A stretch of DNA of 64,000 nucleotides from assembly GCA_020630915.1 (NCBI GenBank), contig JAHDIF010000003.1:1-64000 (forward strand), in the 5' to 3' direction. The notes below the pieces were generated by a model. That model had not been told where the DNA came from, did no database searches, and worked only from the letters and a program-made list of their open reading frames with translations. The position numbers and the translations under genes were made by a program. Source of the stretch: Dokdonia sp. (GTDB lineage: Bacteria; Bacteroidota; Bacteroidia; Flavobacteriales; Flavobacteriaceae). Shown in pieces: positions 46,660-56,160 of this stretch (the first letter of the stretch is position 1; each line of letters starts with the position of its first letter).

Positions 46660-47220
46660 TCACTCTTCTTCATCATTTTCTGGAAGTTCAAAGAAGCTAA
46701 ATGCATTGCCCCCATAATGGCGTGTTGCTGTAAAGTACTGGCAATCGTCTAAGTTAGTGTGCTTGCTATGCTCTATAATGAGAAGGCCTTCTGGGTCTAA
46801 GAGGTTGTTTGCAAAAACCAAGGTTGCTATTTTTTTAAAGTCTTCTTGGGGCATATCATAAGGAGGATCTGCAAAAATGATATCGAACGTGCCTTTTGCT
46901 TTTTCTAGATAAGAAAAAACATCGCTTTTTATGGCTCGTATCTCAAATTCAAATTGCTCTGATGTTTCCTGAATGAAGCGCACACAGCCATAATTTGCAT
47001 CTATGGCAGTTATGGGTTTCGCACCTCTTGATGCAAATTCATAACTTATATTTCCCGTGCCTGCAAACAAATCTAAAACTTCTAATGACCCCATATGAAA
47101 TCTACTACGTATGATATTAAACAAGGCTTCTTTAGCCATATCTGTGGTAGGACGTACAGGTAGTTTTTTTGGGGCCGTTATACGTCTTCCTTTGTATTTT
47201 CCAGAAATAATGCGTGTCAT
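46660..47220 (-). CDS. rsmD: 16S rRNA (guanine966-N2)-methyltransferase
   Basis: 186 residues. 'MTRIISGKYKGRRITAPKKL' start, 'RPTTDMAKEALFNII', SAM motif 'VLDLFAGTGNISYEFASRGA' and catalytic 'IIFADPPYDMP' (DPPY). It methylates G966 in the small-subunit rRNA. It overlaps the preceding DUF3822 gene by 4 bases, so they are in one operon with the gene before it. Confidence 0.95.
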   Translation of the reverse strand: MTRIISGKYKGRRITAPKKLPVRPTTDMAKEALFNIIRSRFHMGSLEVLDLFAGTGNISYEFASRGAKPITAIDANYGCVRFIQETSEQFEFEIRAIKSDVFSYLEKAKGTFDIIFADPPYDMPQEDFKKIATLVFANNLLDPEGLLIIEHSKHTNLDDCQYFTATRHYGGNAFSFFELPENDEEE

Positions 47221-48008
47221 ACTATAAGGCTTGAAATGTAGTCTTTAGAATCTATGACAGGAACAGTATGCTCATTAATGGATACGTTTCTTATATAGGT
47301 ATAGGCTATCTTATATAGATCACTTTCTTTTGTAATATCTCCGGCTAGATGTACTTGAGTGGTTTCTGGATCTAATGATAGCTGCTCTAATGTGAAGAGG
47401 ATATAATAGATAAAATCTTCTTTTGTTGTGAAGTCAAAACTGTTTGCAAGCAGTAATTCCTTCTCCTTGTAAACAATTATCTGAAAGGATGATCTAAGTA
47501 CATTAATAAGTAAACGTGGTTTGTCTCCTTTTGCATTGCCACTTAATGCATTCTTTACGAGTAGGGACATACAGTGATGATACTCAAAGCTACCATAGTG
47601 GTCAAAAAATAAGTTGTTGCAATTTGTGTAAGGGACATACACACATACGGTTTCTTGCTCGTCTAAGTGATCGTGAGCAATATAATCTGTTGCAAGAATT
47701 TTTGTGTTAAACTTAAGATAGTCTGAAAGGAAATCTTCTTGGAATACCGCTTTTGGGACAAAAGTAAAAAGTGCATTTACATAGACTACTTCTACCTTTT
47801 TAAAGTCTTCTTTAAGCCTTGAATTTTGGCTGTATAAAGCTTGTAATTCTTGTGTGAGTCCTTGAGCGTCTACTTTTTTATCAAAAGAGTGGTTGCGATA
47901 ATAGACCACTTCTTTGCTATCCAACTCTTGAATAAAAAAAGAAAGTCCATCTAAGCGTACTTGGATGGACAATTTCTTATGTGTTTTATCTAACGACTTA
48001 CTCGTCAT
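47217..48008 (-). CDS. DUF3822 family protein
   Basis: 263 residues. ASKHA-like DUF3822 pattern: 'KKLSIQVRLDGLSFFIQE', 'LFTFVPKAVFQEDFLSDYLK' (in parts), and 'HHCMSLLVKNAL'. Bacteroidota-specific and usually adjacent to rsmD, as here. The ATG at 48008 is used; 48038 would overlap the upstream gene by 41 bases. Function unknown; the fold suggests an actin/hexokinase-like ATP-binding scaffold. Confidence 0.88.
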   Translation of the reverse strand: MTSKSLDKTHKKLSIQVRLDGLSFFIQELDSKEVVYYRNHSFDKKVDAQGLTQELQALYSQNSRLKEDFKKVEVVYVNALFTFVPKAVFQEDFLSDYLKFNTKILATDYIAHDHLDEQETVCVYVPYTNCNNLFFDHYGSFEYHHCMSLLVKNALSGNAKGDKPRLLINVLRSSFQIIVYKEKELLLANSFDFTTKEDFIYYILFTLEQLSLDPETTQVHLAGDITKESDLYKIAYTYIRNVSINEHTVPVIDSKDYISSLIV

Positions 48009-48663
48009 CTGCTCCGTAACTTTTACCCCAGTTACCACGGGTGTCTATTTTAGTCATAGATCCAACAGTAACATGTGTACCACTTACTGCATCTGCATCT
48101 ACAGACTGCACTTGCTTTTCTTTTATTACATAATCTTTAGGTTGATCCCAAAGAATCACATCTTTAGAAACCTTAGCTTCAAATACAGGATACGTACCTG
48201 TAGTTTTCTCTATGGTTCCTGCTTGCATTTCATACTTAGCATCTAGTCCTTCTATAGGGATGTTAATCATAGTCTTGTAACGATCTGGGTTAGGTGCTTT
48301 AAATAAAGAATCTTTTACAGATCTGTATCCAAGAGTATCTATAATAACAATTCCTTTGTATGTATCAACTTGAAATCTTCTAGTTTGCTCTACATCTAAA
48401 ACAGTAGAGTCACGACGTTGTGTAAGTGTAAACTTTGCGGTGTCTATAAACTTCACTAATTTATTAAAGTCTCCTTCGTATTTACCTGTTACTGTTTTAT
48501 GAGCCAGTTGTGCAGCACGAATGTCTTTAAGGTTTGTTATAGCCTGTTGATATCTCTTTTCTTTAATCTCATTAAACTTTACTTCTCCATATACTGCATT
48601 AAATAATAAGTACCCTAGTGCGCCTATGATTACCCAAAGAACAATCTGTAATAAAATTTTCAT
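47998..48663 (-). CDS. Membrane-anchored protein of unknown function
   Basis: 221 residues. N-terminal membrane anchor (about 4-22), a helical segment with 'YQQAITNLKDIRAAQLAHKT' and then a beta-rich periplasmic part. The N-terminal anchor plus 'IRAAQLAHKTVTGKYEGDF' resembles pilin-like or GspG-like folds, though no cleavage motif is present. It overlaps the DUF3822 start by 11 bases and has a TAGATTTG promoter, so it heads the rsmD operon. Confidence 0.75.
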   Translation of the reverse strand: MKILLQIVLWVIIGALGYLLFNAVYGEVKFNEIKEKRYQQAITNLKDIRAAQLAHKTVTGKYEGDFNKLVKFIDTAKFTLTQRRDSTVLDVEQTRRFQVDTYKGIVIIDTLGYRSVKDSLFKAPNPDRYKTMINIPIEGLDAKYEMQAGTIEKTTGTYPVFEAKVSKDVILWDQPKDYVIKEKQVQSVDADAVSGTHVTVGSMTKIDTRGNWGKSYGADDE

Positions 48664-48698
48664 TCGTTAAAGTTTATTTAAGTGAATAGCTATACTCG

Positions 48699-48706
48699 CA
48701 AATCTA
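48699..48706 (-). promoter_or_regulatory. -7 box of the rsmD operon
   Basis: On the minus strand TAGATTTG fits TAnnTTTG, 35 bases before the ATG at 48663. Confidence 0.5.
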
Positions 48707-48781
48707 CAATTTTTTTTTGTTCGTAAAAACATATTAAGATATTTTCCTTAAGTTATCTTTAGCCCAATAGAATATGCCTTA

Positions 48782-50218
48782 ATGAAGATAGACGCCTCCT
48801 CTTTTTATAAAATACTTTTAGAAGATTTTCCTCATATACCTACTACAAAACAGGATATATTTCTACAACAATTGTCTGATTTTCTGTTTAATAAGGATTA
48901 TAATGAGGTGTTCATTTTAAAAGGATATGCAGGTACAGGAAAGACTACTATTGTGGGAACACTTGTTAAAAATCTATGGAAGGCTCAGATGTCTTCTGTA
49001 TTGCTTGCTCCTACGGGTCGTGCGGCAAAAGTAATCTCTAACTATAGTAATAGACAGGCATTTACAATTCATAAAAAGATATATTTCCCTAAAAAAGAAC
49101 GTGGAGGAGGGATTTCTTTTACACTACAACCTAATAAGCATAGAGATTGCATTTTTATAGTAGATGAAGCTTCTATGATCTCTGACCAAGTAAGCAATTC
49201 TAAATTATTTGAGAATGGGTCACTACTGGATGATTTGATGCAGTATATCTACAGCGGTCATAGATGTAAGTTACTGCTTATAGGAGATGAAGCTCAGTTA
49301 CCACCAGTTAAGTTAGACATTTCTCCTGCATTAGATCAAAAAACACTTTCCTTGCAATACAATAAGGAGGTTGCAACCATACAGCTGGATGAGGTAATGA
49401 GACAGGCTAAGACTTCAGGAATATTGCGTAACGCTACGGAGCTTAGAGAGCAACTGTCTGAAGGTTTTTATGAAGATTTTAAATTTGATCTCGATGGAGT
49501 GACCGACGTTGTGCGTCTTATAGATGGTCACGAGATTATGGAAGCGATCCAAGACAGTTATGACACGGTGGGCAATGAAGAGACAGCGATTATTGTGAGA
49601 TCTAATAAAAGGGCAAACTTGTACAACCGGCAAATACGTAATCGAATCCTTTTTCAAGAAGAAGAGGTGTCTCCAGGAGATCACTTAATGGTCGTTAAGA
49701 ATAATTACTTCTGGGTGGATGCAAAAAGTGACGCTGGCTTTATCGCAAACGGTGATATTGCAAAGGTTTTAGAGATTTTTGCTATCAAAGAACTTTATGG
49801 CTTCAGATTTGCGGAGGTAAATGTAATGATGGTAGATTACCCTCAAATGGCACCTTTTGAAACGGTTATTATGCTAGATGTATTGACTATGGAGACGCCT
49901 TCTTTGCCCTATGAAGAGAGCAATAGACTGTATCAAGAAGTACAAAAAGATTATGCAGATGAAAAGGCAAATTATAAACGGTTCTTAAAAATAAAAAACA
50001 ACAAATACTTCAATGCTCTGCAGGTAAAGTTTTCTTATGCAATCACCTGTCATAAGTCTCAAGGAGGACAGTGGGAGCATATTTTCATAGAACAGCCTTA
50101 TCTTTCTGATGGTCTTAATAAAGATTATTTGAGATGGTTGTATACGGCCATTACCCGTTCTAAGACAAAACTCTACCTTATTGGTTTTAAAGAAGAAATG
50201 TTTCACACTAATGATTAA
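48782..50218 (+). CDS. RecD-like ATP-dependent DNA helicase
   Basis: 478 residues, superfamily 1B. Motif I 'LKGYAGTGKTTIVGTL', motif Ia 'LLAPTGRAAKVISNY', motif II 'CIFIVDEASMISD', motif III 'LLLIGDEAQLPPV', and the UvrD_C_2 end 'SYAITCHKSQGGQWEHIFIE' with 'LRWLYTAITRSKTKLYLIG'. Such proteins of this length (no N-terminal RecD2 domain) act as 5'-3' helicases of uncertain role in repair. Single gene, followed 5 bases later by DUF4126. Confidence 0.92.
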   Translation: MKIDASSFYKILLEDFPHIPTTKQDIFLQQLSDFLFNKDYNEVFILKGYAGTGKTTIVGTLVKNLWKAQMSSVLLAPTGRAAKVISNYSNRQAFTIHKKIYFPKKERGGGISFTLQPNKHRDCIFIVDEASMISDQVSNSKLFENGSLLDDLMQYIYSGHRCKLLLIGDEAQLPPVKLDISPALDQKTLSLQYNKEVATIQLDEVMRQAKTSGILRNATELREQLSEGFYEDFKFDLDGVTDVVRLIDGHEIMEAIQDSYDTVGNEETAIIVRSNKRANLYNRQIRNRILFQEEEVSPGDHLMVVKNNYFWVDAKSDAGFIANGDIAKVLEIFAIKELYGFRFAEVNVMMVDYPQMAPFETVIMLDVLTMETPSLPYEESNRLYQEVQKDYADEKANYKRFLKIKNNKYFNALQVKFSYAITCHKSQGGQWEHIFIEQPYLSDGLNKDYLRWLYTAITRSKTKLYLIGFKEEMFHTND

Positions 50219-50223
50219 AATGT

Positions 50224-50784
50224 ATGTCTATTGAATTAATTATAAGTATTGTACTTGGCTTTTCACTTGCCGCAGCGGCGGGCTTTAGAGTCTTTATTCC
50301 TTTATTAGTATTGAGTCTTGCTGCTCATTTTGGCTGGTTTCCTGTGAACGAAAGCTGGGAATGGGTAGGAAGTACAGCCGCTCTGTGGTTGCTGGGTGTT
50401 GCAGCCGTAGTAGAAATTTTTGCATATTTTATTCCTTGGGTCGATAATTTATTAGACACAATTTCCGTCCCTCTAGCTGGGATCGCAGGAACGCTTTTAA
50501 TGCTTGCTACTATGGGAGATGTAAACCCAGCCTTTGCTTGGGCACTGGCAATAATTGCAGGAGGAGGAGCCGCAGCAGCTATTTCTGGAACCGCCAGTGC
50601 TACACGATTAACGTCTTCGGCCACTACGGGAGGTCTTGGAAATCCTGTGGTAGCTTCAGTAGAGACGGGAGCTGCTACGACAGTTTCGGTAGCCAGTATT
50701 TTTTCTCCAGTCATTGCTCTTATACTTTTATTACTTTTCGTAGGGGGTATTTGGCGACTTATAAAAAAAATAAGAGGGGCATAA
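50224..50784 (+). CDS. DUF4126 membrane protein
   Basis: 186 residues with five to six membrane segments. 'GFSLAAAAGFRVFIPLLVLS' and 'IPWVDNLLDTISVPLAGIAG' are characteristic of DUF4126. The stretch near 110-155 is rich in Ala, Gly, Ser and Thr. It starts 5 bases after the helicase stop and is likely on the same transcript. The function is unknown; the fold suggests a small inner-membrane transporter-like protein. Confidence 0.88.
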   Translation: MSIELIISIVLGFSLAAAAGFRVFIPLLVLSLAAHFGWFPVNESWEWVGSTAALWLLGVAAVVEIFAYFIPWVDNLLDTISVPLAGIAGTLLMLATMGDVNPAFAWALAIIAGGGAAAAISGTASATRLTSSATTGGLGNPVVASVETGAATTVSVASIFSPVIALILLLLFVGGIWRLIKKIRGA

Positions 50785-50799
50785 CAAGGCTACTTTACC

Positions 50800-50807
50800 T
50801 ATTTTTG
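50800..50807 (+). promoter_or_regulatory. -7 box of kdsB
   Basis: TATTTTTG fits TAnnTTTG, 55 bases before the ATG, with a palindrome copy between. Confidence 0.45.
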
Positions 50808-50834
50808 CAAGAGAATATTAATGATTCTTAGTAC

Positions 50835-50848
50835 GCTTTCGCGAAAGC
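50835..50848. repeat. GCTTTCGCGAAAGC palindrome, copy 14
   Basis: A perfect intergenic copy 13 bases before the kdsB start codon. Confidence 0.9.
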
Positions 50849-50861
50849 AAAACCACTTTAA

Positions 50862-51617
50862 ATGAACAATCCTTTACACATCATTGCAATGATACCAGCG
50901 CGCTATGCAGCCTTGCGCTTTCCAGGGAAAATGATGAAAGACTTAGCAGGTAAACCTGTGATATTACGTACCTATGAAAATACAATTGCTACTCAATTGT
51001 TTGAAGAAGTGTACGTAGTTACAGACAATTTAGATATTTTTAATGTGATCACTCAAGCAGGAGGAAAAGCAATAATGACCCGCGAGGATCACGTGTGTGG
51101 AAGCGATAGGATAGCAGAAGCTATTGAAAATATCTCTTGTGATATAGTAGTTAATGTACAAGGGGATGAGCCGTTTATCTCTAGAGAAGATCTATCTTCT
51201 GTTCTTGAAGTTTTTTATGGTGAAGATGCTAGCAATATCGATCTTGCAAGTGTAATGACACCCATTAAGGAAGAGGAAGATATTCAAAACCCTAATAATG
51301 TAAAAGTAATTGTAGACGCAATGGACTATGCGTTGTACTTTTCAAGGTCACCATTGCCCTTTGTGAGAGATAGGAGCAAAGAAGTTATTACTTATAAACA
51401 TAAAGGTATATATGCATTTAGGAGACAATCTATACTTGATTTTGCTCAATTACCTATGCATCCGTTAGAGGCGGCAGAGAAGATAGAATGCATTCGTTAT
51501 TTGGAACACGGTAAAAAAATAAAAATGGTTAGATCTATAAATAGCGCTATTGGTATAGATACAGAAGACGACTTGGTTAAAGCAGTAAAAATATTTAAAA
51601 GTACCCGAGATGTTTAA
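50862..51617 (+). CDS. kdsB: 3-deoxy-manno-octulosonate cytidylyltransferase
   Basis: 251 residues. 'MIPARYAALRFPGKMMKDLAG' split around the nucleotide loop, 'DHVCGSDRIAEAIE', 'VNVQGDEPFI' and 'HPLEAAEKIECIRYLEHG' are diagnostic. It activates Kdo with CTP for lipopolysaccharide core synthesis, so the organism makes a Kdo-containing LPS. It overlaps the acyltransferase gene by 8 bases. Confidence 0.95.
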   Translation: MNNPLHIIAMIPARYAALRFPGKMMKDLAGKPVILRTYENTIATQLFEEVYVVTDNLDIFNVITQAGGKAIMTREDHVCGSDRIAEAIENISCDIVVNVQGDEPFISREDLSSVLEVFYGEDASNIDLASVMTPIKEEEDIQNPNNVKVIVDAMDYALYFSRSPLPFVRDRSKEVITYKHKGIYAFRRQSILDFAQLPMHPLEAAEKIECIRYLEHGKKIKMVRSINSAIGIDTEDDLVKAVKIFKSTRDV

Positions 51618-52158
51618 GTGGATTTACCATAATGTATTAGGATGGAAGGTGATTGGGAATTTTTCTTCAGAAACTGTTAAGAAATGTGTGATTATAGCGG
51701 TTCCTCACACAAGCTGGCACGATTTTTATATGGGTATCCTATTGAGAGGGCTCCTTAAAACTCGTATTGGATTTATTGGAAAAAAAGAATTATTCAAGTG
51801 GCCTTTTGGCTATTTTTTTAGAGCTATGGGTGGTGCACCCATAGACAGAACATCCGGTCAAGATAAAGTAAAGGCTATTGCAGGTGTATTTAAAGATAAA
51901 GAAGAGTTTAGAATTACCCTCGCTCCAGAAGGTACCAGAAAGAAAGTATCGCAATTAAAGACAGGGTTTTATTATATCGCTTTAGAAGCTAAGGTACCCA
52001 TCATCATGGTGGCTTTTGATTTTGGTAAAAAGGTACATCGCATATCTAAACCATTGTACCCGTCTGGTAATATAGATGAAGATATGGCGTTCATTCACGA
52101 TTTCTTTAAAGGGGCTATAGGTAAAGTTCCAGAATACAGTTTTACACCAGACAAATAA
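51610..52158 (+). CDS. 1-acylglycerol-3-phosphate acyltransferase-like (PlsC family)
   Basis: 182 residues. Motif I 'HTSWHDFYMG' (HxxxxD) and motif III 'LAPEGTRKKV' (EGTR) are typical of PlsC-type acyltransferases, with 'FFRAMGGAPIDR' between them (motif II). It likely acylates a lysophospholipid or another lipid at the inner membrane. It overlaps kdsB by 8 bases, suggesting a link to envelope lipid synthesis. Its small size matches the bacterial short form of the family. Confidence 0.9.
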   Translation: MFKWIYHNVLGWKVIGNFSSETVKKCVIIAVPHTSWHDFYMGILLRGLLKTRIGFIGKKELFKWPFGYFFRAMGGAPIDRTSGQDKVKAIAGVFKDKEEFRITLAPEGTRKKVSQLKTGFYYIALEAKVPIIMVAFDFGKKVHRISKPLYPSGNIDEDMAFIHDFFKGAIGKVPEYSFTPDK

Positions 52159-52167
52159 TACTACAAC

Positions 52168-52665
52168 TTAGGTTTTCTCATATATAATTGTATCCTTTTT
52201 TACAGTGGGAGCCGCAGAGGGCTGATTGCTTCCAAATAAAAGTGGCGTACTTGAAAAAGTAGTCCCAAAGGTAGTAGCTGCGGCGTATACCTGTTTGATA
52301 GCACTTTCTATTTCAAGTTCTGTGAGTGGACTTAAGGGGTGTACGTAGACAGACCACAGAAGCCCTTCAGAAATGGCATACTTTACATCTAGGGCAGAAT
52401 GAAAATTAGCTGTTAAACAATCAAGCAATAAATCTTCATCAAGTTTTGAAGCTTCAATGATAGGAGCGACGATGCGCATTCTATCATTAGTTTCATCTGT
52501 AAGAACGATCATGGGCATATCATTGAGGATTATCTGCCATCTCCCGTTGAATCCTTGTATGCTATCTGTTTTAGCACGGAGTATACTCTCGAGTTTGACG
52601 TTATCCATTTGCGCATTGCACAACAACGAGGGACATAGCATAAGAAAAAATAGAGATATTTTCAT
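52168..52665 (-). CDS. Exported protein of unknown function
   Basis: 165 residues. Signal peptide 1-18 ending LLCNAQ. The core ('NDMPMIVLTDETNDRMRIVA', 'DLLLDCLTANFHSALDVKYA') is a mixed alpha/beta fold reminiscent of type III chaperone-like or YbjN-type domains, but I do not assign a family. Convergent with the acyltransferase gene. Confidence 0.7.
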   Translation of the reverse strand: MKISLFFLMLCPSLLCNAQMDNVKLESILRAKTDSIQGFNGRWQIILNDMPMIVLTDETNDRMRIVAPIIEASKLDEDLLLDCLTANFHSALDVKYAISEGLLWSVYVHPLSPLTELEIESAIKQVYAAATTFGTTFSSTPLLFGSNQPSAAPTVKKDTIIYEKT

Positions 52666-52788
52666 AATTATATATTTTAATGACTCTGTCGTTGTATCAA
52701 GACTTAACTAACAAGGATGCTCTATAAGGTTTGATTTCTATTAATTAAAGAATTGATAAGCTATTACTCTAAAGCTAACAAGATGCTA

Positions 52789-52796
52789 TATATTTG
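52789..52796 (+). promoter_or_regulatory. -7 box of the polysaccharide operon
   Basis: TATATTTG fits TAnnTTTG, 15 bases before the ATG of the epimerase gene. Confidence 0.5.
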
Positions 52797-52811
52797 TAAA
52801 AAAATTAAATT

Positions 52812-53810
52812 ATGACGGAAAGCTTTCTTGACCAACTTAATGGAGCAAAAGTGCTTGTTACGGGTGGTGCAGGATTCATTGGATCTAATCTTTGTGAGTT
52901 TCTTATAGATAATGGTGCAGTTGTAAAGTGTTTGGATAATTTTGCTACTGGACACGAGCATAATCTTACGAGAATAAAGCGTCACCCTAACTTCTCTCTA
53001 CTTAGAGGAGATATTAGAAAGATTGAAGATTGCAAGAAGGCTGTTAAGGACGTCAACTATATCTTACATCAAGCTGCTTTAGGTTCTGTTCCAAGATCTA
53101 TTAAAGATCCTATAACCAGCAATGAAGTAAATGTAGGAGGGTTTTTAAATATGTTAGTAGCCGCAAGAGATGAAGGTGTAGAGAGGTTTGTATATGCGGC
53201 CAGTTCTTCTACATATGGAGATTCTAAAGGTTTGCCAAAACAGGAAGATGTGATAGGAAAACCTTTATCGCCCTATGCCATTACAAAATATGTAAATGAG
53301 CTATATGCAGATGTTTTTCATAAAACATACGGTATAAATTGTGTAGGTCTTCGGTATTTTAATGTTTTTGGAAGAAAACAAGATCCTAATGGAGCTTATG
53401 CGGCGGTTATTCCCAAGTTTACCAAGCAACTAATGGATCACGAATCTCCTATAATTAATGGCGATGGCAGTTTCTCTAGAGATTTTACTTACATTGATAA
53501 TGTGATAGAAATGAATGTAAGGGCCATGCTTTCTACTAATAAAGAGGCGCTTAATACCGTATATAATGTTGCCTATGGAGAGCGCACAGATCTTAATGAG
53601 CTCGTATCGATTTTAAAGGAAGAGCTAGCTCAATTTGATAAGAAAATAGAAGAAATAAATATTACCTATGGACCGGAAAGGTCTGGAGATGTACCACACA
53701 GTTTAGCAAGTATAGATAGGGCTAGAACAAATGTAGGGTATGATCCGAAATTTAATATTAGGCAAGGTCTCAAAGAAGCGATGGCTTGGTATTGGAATAA
53801 TTTAAAATAA
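52812..53810 (+). CDS. UDP-N-acetylglucosamine 4-epimerase-like (WbpP/TviC type)
   Basis: 332 residues. Extended SDR: '[19 protein letters not shown]' (NAD), 'HQAALGSVPRSIKDP', 'YAASSSTYGD' and YAITK (YxxxK). 'GSVPRSI' and 'YFNVFGRKQDPNGAYAAVIP' match WbpP/TviC-type 4-epimerases that act on UDP-GlcNAc or UDP-GlcNAcA. It is followed directly by a UDP-sugar 6-dehydrogenase, giving a UDP-HexNAcA route for surface polysaccharide. Confidence 0.92.
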   Translation: MTESFLDQLNGAKVLVTGGAGFIGSNLCEFLIDNGAVVKCLDNFATGHEHNLTRIKRHPNFSLLRGDIRKIEDCKKAVKDVNYILHQAALGSVPRSIKDPITSNEVNVGGFLNMLVAARDEGVERFVYAASSSTYGDSKGLPKQEDVIGKPLSPYAITKYVNELYADVFHKTYGINCVGLRYFNVFGRKQDPNGAYAAVIPKFTKQLMDHESPIINGDGSFSRDFTYIDNVIEMNVRAMLSTNKEALNTVYNVAYGERTDLNELVSILKEELAQFDKKIEEINITYGPERSGDVPHSLASIDRARTNVGYDPKFNIRQGLKEAMAWYWNNLK

Positions 53811-53834
53811 AGAATAACACAAGGATCATTAGAA

Positions 53835-55115
53835 ATGACAGATATTAAGATAGGAGTAATTGGACTGGGATATGTGGGTTTACCACTTGCAAGACTCTTT
53901 GGTACAAAATTTAATACAGTAGGGTTTGATATTAACGAAGCCCGCGTAAAGGAACTAATGACTGGGGTAGATGCTACCCTTGAGGTAGAAGATGATGTAT
54001 TACAAGCAGTATTGAAGTCTACTAATGATGATTCAAATGGGCTGTTTTGTTCTTTTGATTCTAAGGATATAGAAGATTGTAATTATTATGTAGTTACGGT
54101 TCCTACTCCAGTAGATAAGAATAATCGTCCAGTACTTACACCGCTTTATAAAAGTAGTGAGACTGTGGGTAGTGTTCTCAAAAAGGGAGATATTGTTATT
54201 TACGAAAGTACTGTATATCCAGGCGTTACAGAAGATGAGTGTGTTCCTGTATTAGAACGTGTAAGTGGATTAAAATTTAATAAAGACTTTTTTGTAGGAT
54301 ATTCTCCTGAAAGAATTAACCCAGGAGATAAACAGCATACAGTTGAAAAAATATTAAAAGTAACCTCGGGGAGTACTCCAGAAATAGGAAAAAAGGTAGA
54401 TGCTTTGTACAATGCGGTAATAGAAGCAGGTACTCATCTCGCTCCTACCATTAAAGTGGCTGAGGCAGCTAAGGTGATAGAGAATTCTCAGAGAGATATA
54501 AATATTGCTTTTGTTAATGAACTAGCTAAGATTTTTAATCTTATGGACATTAATACTCACGACGTGTTGGAAGCAGCGGGTACAAAATGGAATTTTTTAC
54601 CGTTTAAGCCAGGATTAGTTGGTGGGCACTGTATAGGTGTAGATCCGTATTATTTAGCTCAGAAAGCCCAAGAGCTGGGATATCACCCAGAAATAATACT
54701 AGCGGGTAGGAGACTTAATGATAGTATGGGGTCGTATGTTGCGAGTGAAGTAGTGAAGCTTATGCTCTCTAATGATATAAAGGTAAAAGGAGCTAATGTA
54801 TTAGTTTTGGGGATTACATTTAAAGAAAATTGTCCCGACGTTAGGAATACAAAAGTGGTTGATGTTATTAAACATTTAAAGGAGTTTGGTATTGAAGTTA
54901 CCATTTTTGATCCCTGGATAGATGCTCAAGAAGTAGCTCATGAGTATGGTCTTACCGCACTTACTGAAGCTCCGCAAAGAACTTTTGATGGGGTAGTACA
55001 CGCTGTGGCTCATAAAGAATTTTTAGACATGGATTTGTCTAAGTTTAAGTCATCTAATGCGATTACATATGATGTTAAGGGAGTTTTAAAAGGAGATGTA
55101 GACGGAAGACTCTAG
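53835..55115 (+). CDS. UDP-HexNAc 6-dehydrogenase (WbpO/TviB type)
   Basis: 426 residues. 'IGVIGLGYVGLPLARLFG' (NAD), the central 'KVIENSQRDINIAFVNELAK' with the catalytic region, 'KPGLVGGHCIGVDPYYLAQK' with the catalytic cysteine, and a C-terminal UDP-binding domain ('GITFKENCPDVRNTK'). This is the nucleotide-sugar dehydrogenase family that oxidises UDP-HexNAc to UDP-HexNAcA. It lies 24 bases after the epimerase gene. Confidence 0.93.
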   Translation: MTDIKIGVIGLGYVGLPLARLFGTKFNTVGFDINEARVKELMTGVDATLEVEDDVLQAVLKSTNDDSNGLFCSFDSKDIEDCNYYVVTVPTPVDKNNRPVLTPLYKSSETVGSVLKKGDIVIYESTVYPGVTEDECVPVLERVSGLKFNKDFFVGYSPERINPGDKQHTVEKILKVTSGSTPEIGKKVDALYNAVIEAGTHLAPTIKVAEAAKVIENSQRDINIAFVNELAKIFNLMDINTHDVLEAAGTKWNFLPFKPGLVGGHCIGVDPYYLAQKAQELGYHPEIILAGRRLNDSMGSYVASEVVKLMLSNDIKVKGANVLVLGITFKENCPDVRNTKVVDVIKHLKEFGIEVTIFDPWIDAQEVAHEYGLTALTEAPQRTFDGVVHAVAHKEFLDMDLSKFKSSNAITYDVKGVLKGDVDGRL

Positions 55116-55116
55116 A

Positions 55117-56160
55117 ATGAAAATTTTAATCACAGGAGGAGCAGGGTTTATTGGGTCACACGTAGTGCGACGATTTGTAAATGCATATCCATCTTATGAT
55201 ATTTATAATCTTGATGCACTTACATATGCTGGGAACTTAGGGAATCTTTCGGATATAGAGAAGGCTCCTAACTATCACTTTATGAAAGGTGATATTGCAG
55301 ATCAAAAATTTATTGACCACTTATTTGATGAGTATGTTTTTGATAAAGTTATTCATCTAGCAGCAGAGTCTCATGTAGATCGTTCTATAAAAGATCCGAT
55401 GTCTTTTGTAAAGACGAATGTTATGGGTACAGTAAATCTTCTTAACGGCTGTAAAAATTCTTGGGGAAAAGATTATACTAACAAGCTTTTCTATCATATT
55501 AGTACAGATGAGGTCTATGGAAGTTTAGGAGAAGATGGTCTTTTTACCGAAGAAAACTCATATGATCCTAGATCACCGTACTCTGCGTCTAAAGCGAGCT
55601 CAGACCATTTTGTTAGAGCATATCATGAGACGTACGGTCTTCCTGTTGTTATTACGAATTGCTCTAATAATTATGGGCCCAATCATTTTCCTGAAAAATT
55701 AATTCCACTTTTTATAAACAACATCATAAAGGAAAACCCACTTCCTGTATATGGAGATGGTAAGTATACCAGAGATTGGTTATACGTCCTAGATCACGCG
55801 GCAGCTATCGATACGGTTGCGCATAATGGAAAAATAGGTGAAACCTATAATATAGGAGGTTTTAATGAGTGGCGAAATATTGACTTAGTGAGATTGCTGT
55901 GTGATCTAATGGATGAAAAGCTTTCGCGAAAGCGTGGTACATCTCAAAAGCTCATCACTTTTATTAAGGATAGACCAGGTCATGATAAAAGGTATGCAAT
56001 AGATGCTTCTAAAATAGCTGGTGAGCTTGGGTGGAAACCTTCGGTTACCTTTGAAGAAGGTTTGCGATTAACAATAGATTGGTATCTTAGTAATCCAGCA
56101 TGGTTAGAAAACGTAACTTCTGGAAATTACTTAGAATACTACAAAAAAATGTACTCATAA
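55117..56160 (+). CDS. rfbB: dTDP-glucose 4,6-dehydratase
   Basis: 347 residues. '[20 protein letters not shown]', '[11 protein letters not shown]', '[10 protein letters not shown]' and the catalytic '[12 protein letters not shown]' (YxxxK). It is the second enzyme of dTDP-L-rhamnose synthesis. It starts 1 base after the dehydrogenase stop, and its own stop overlaps the rfbA start (TAATG). The palindrome at 55920 encodes LSRKR. Confidence 0.96.
   Translation: MKILITGGAGFIGSHVVRRFVNAYPSYDIYNLDALTYAGNLGNLSDIEKAPNYHFMKGDIADQKFIDHLFDEYVFDKVIHLAAESHVDRSIKDPMSFVKTNVMGTVNLLNGCKNSWGKDYTNKLFYHISTDEVYGSLGEDGLFTEENSYDPRSPYSASKASSDHFVRAYHETYGLPVVITNCSNNYGPNHFPEKLIPLFINNIIKENPLPVYGDGKYTRDWLYVLDHAAAIDTVAHNGKIGETYNIGGFNEWRNIDLVRLLCDLMDEKLSRKRGTSQKLITFIKDRPGHDKRYAIDASKIAGELGWKPSVTFEEGLRLTIDWYLSNPAWLENVTSGNYLEYYKKMYS
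55920..55933. repeat. GCTTTCGCGAAAGC palindrome, copy 15
   Basis: A perfect copy inside rfbB, the only one read in the LSRKR frame. Confidence 0.9.

Noticed and set aside
56100-56160. Longer rfbA with a 20-residue N-terminal extension
   Set aside because: The extension lies inside rfbB in another frame, and RmlA proteins start at MKGIVLAGG.
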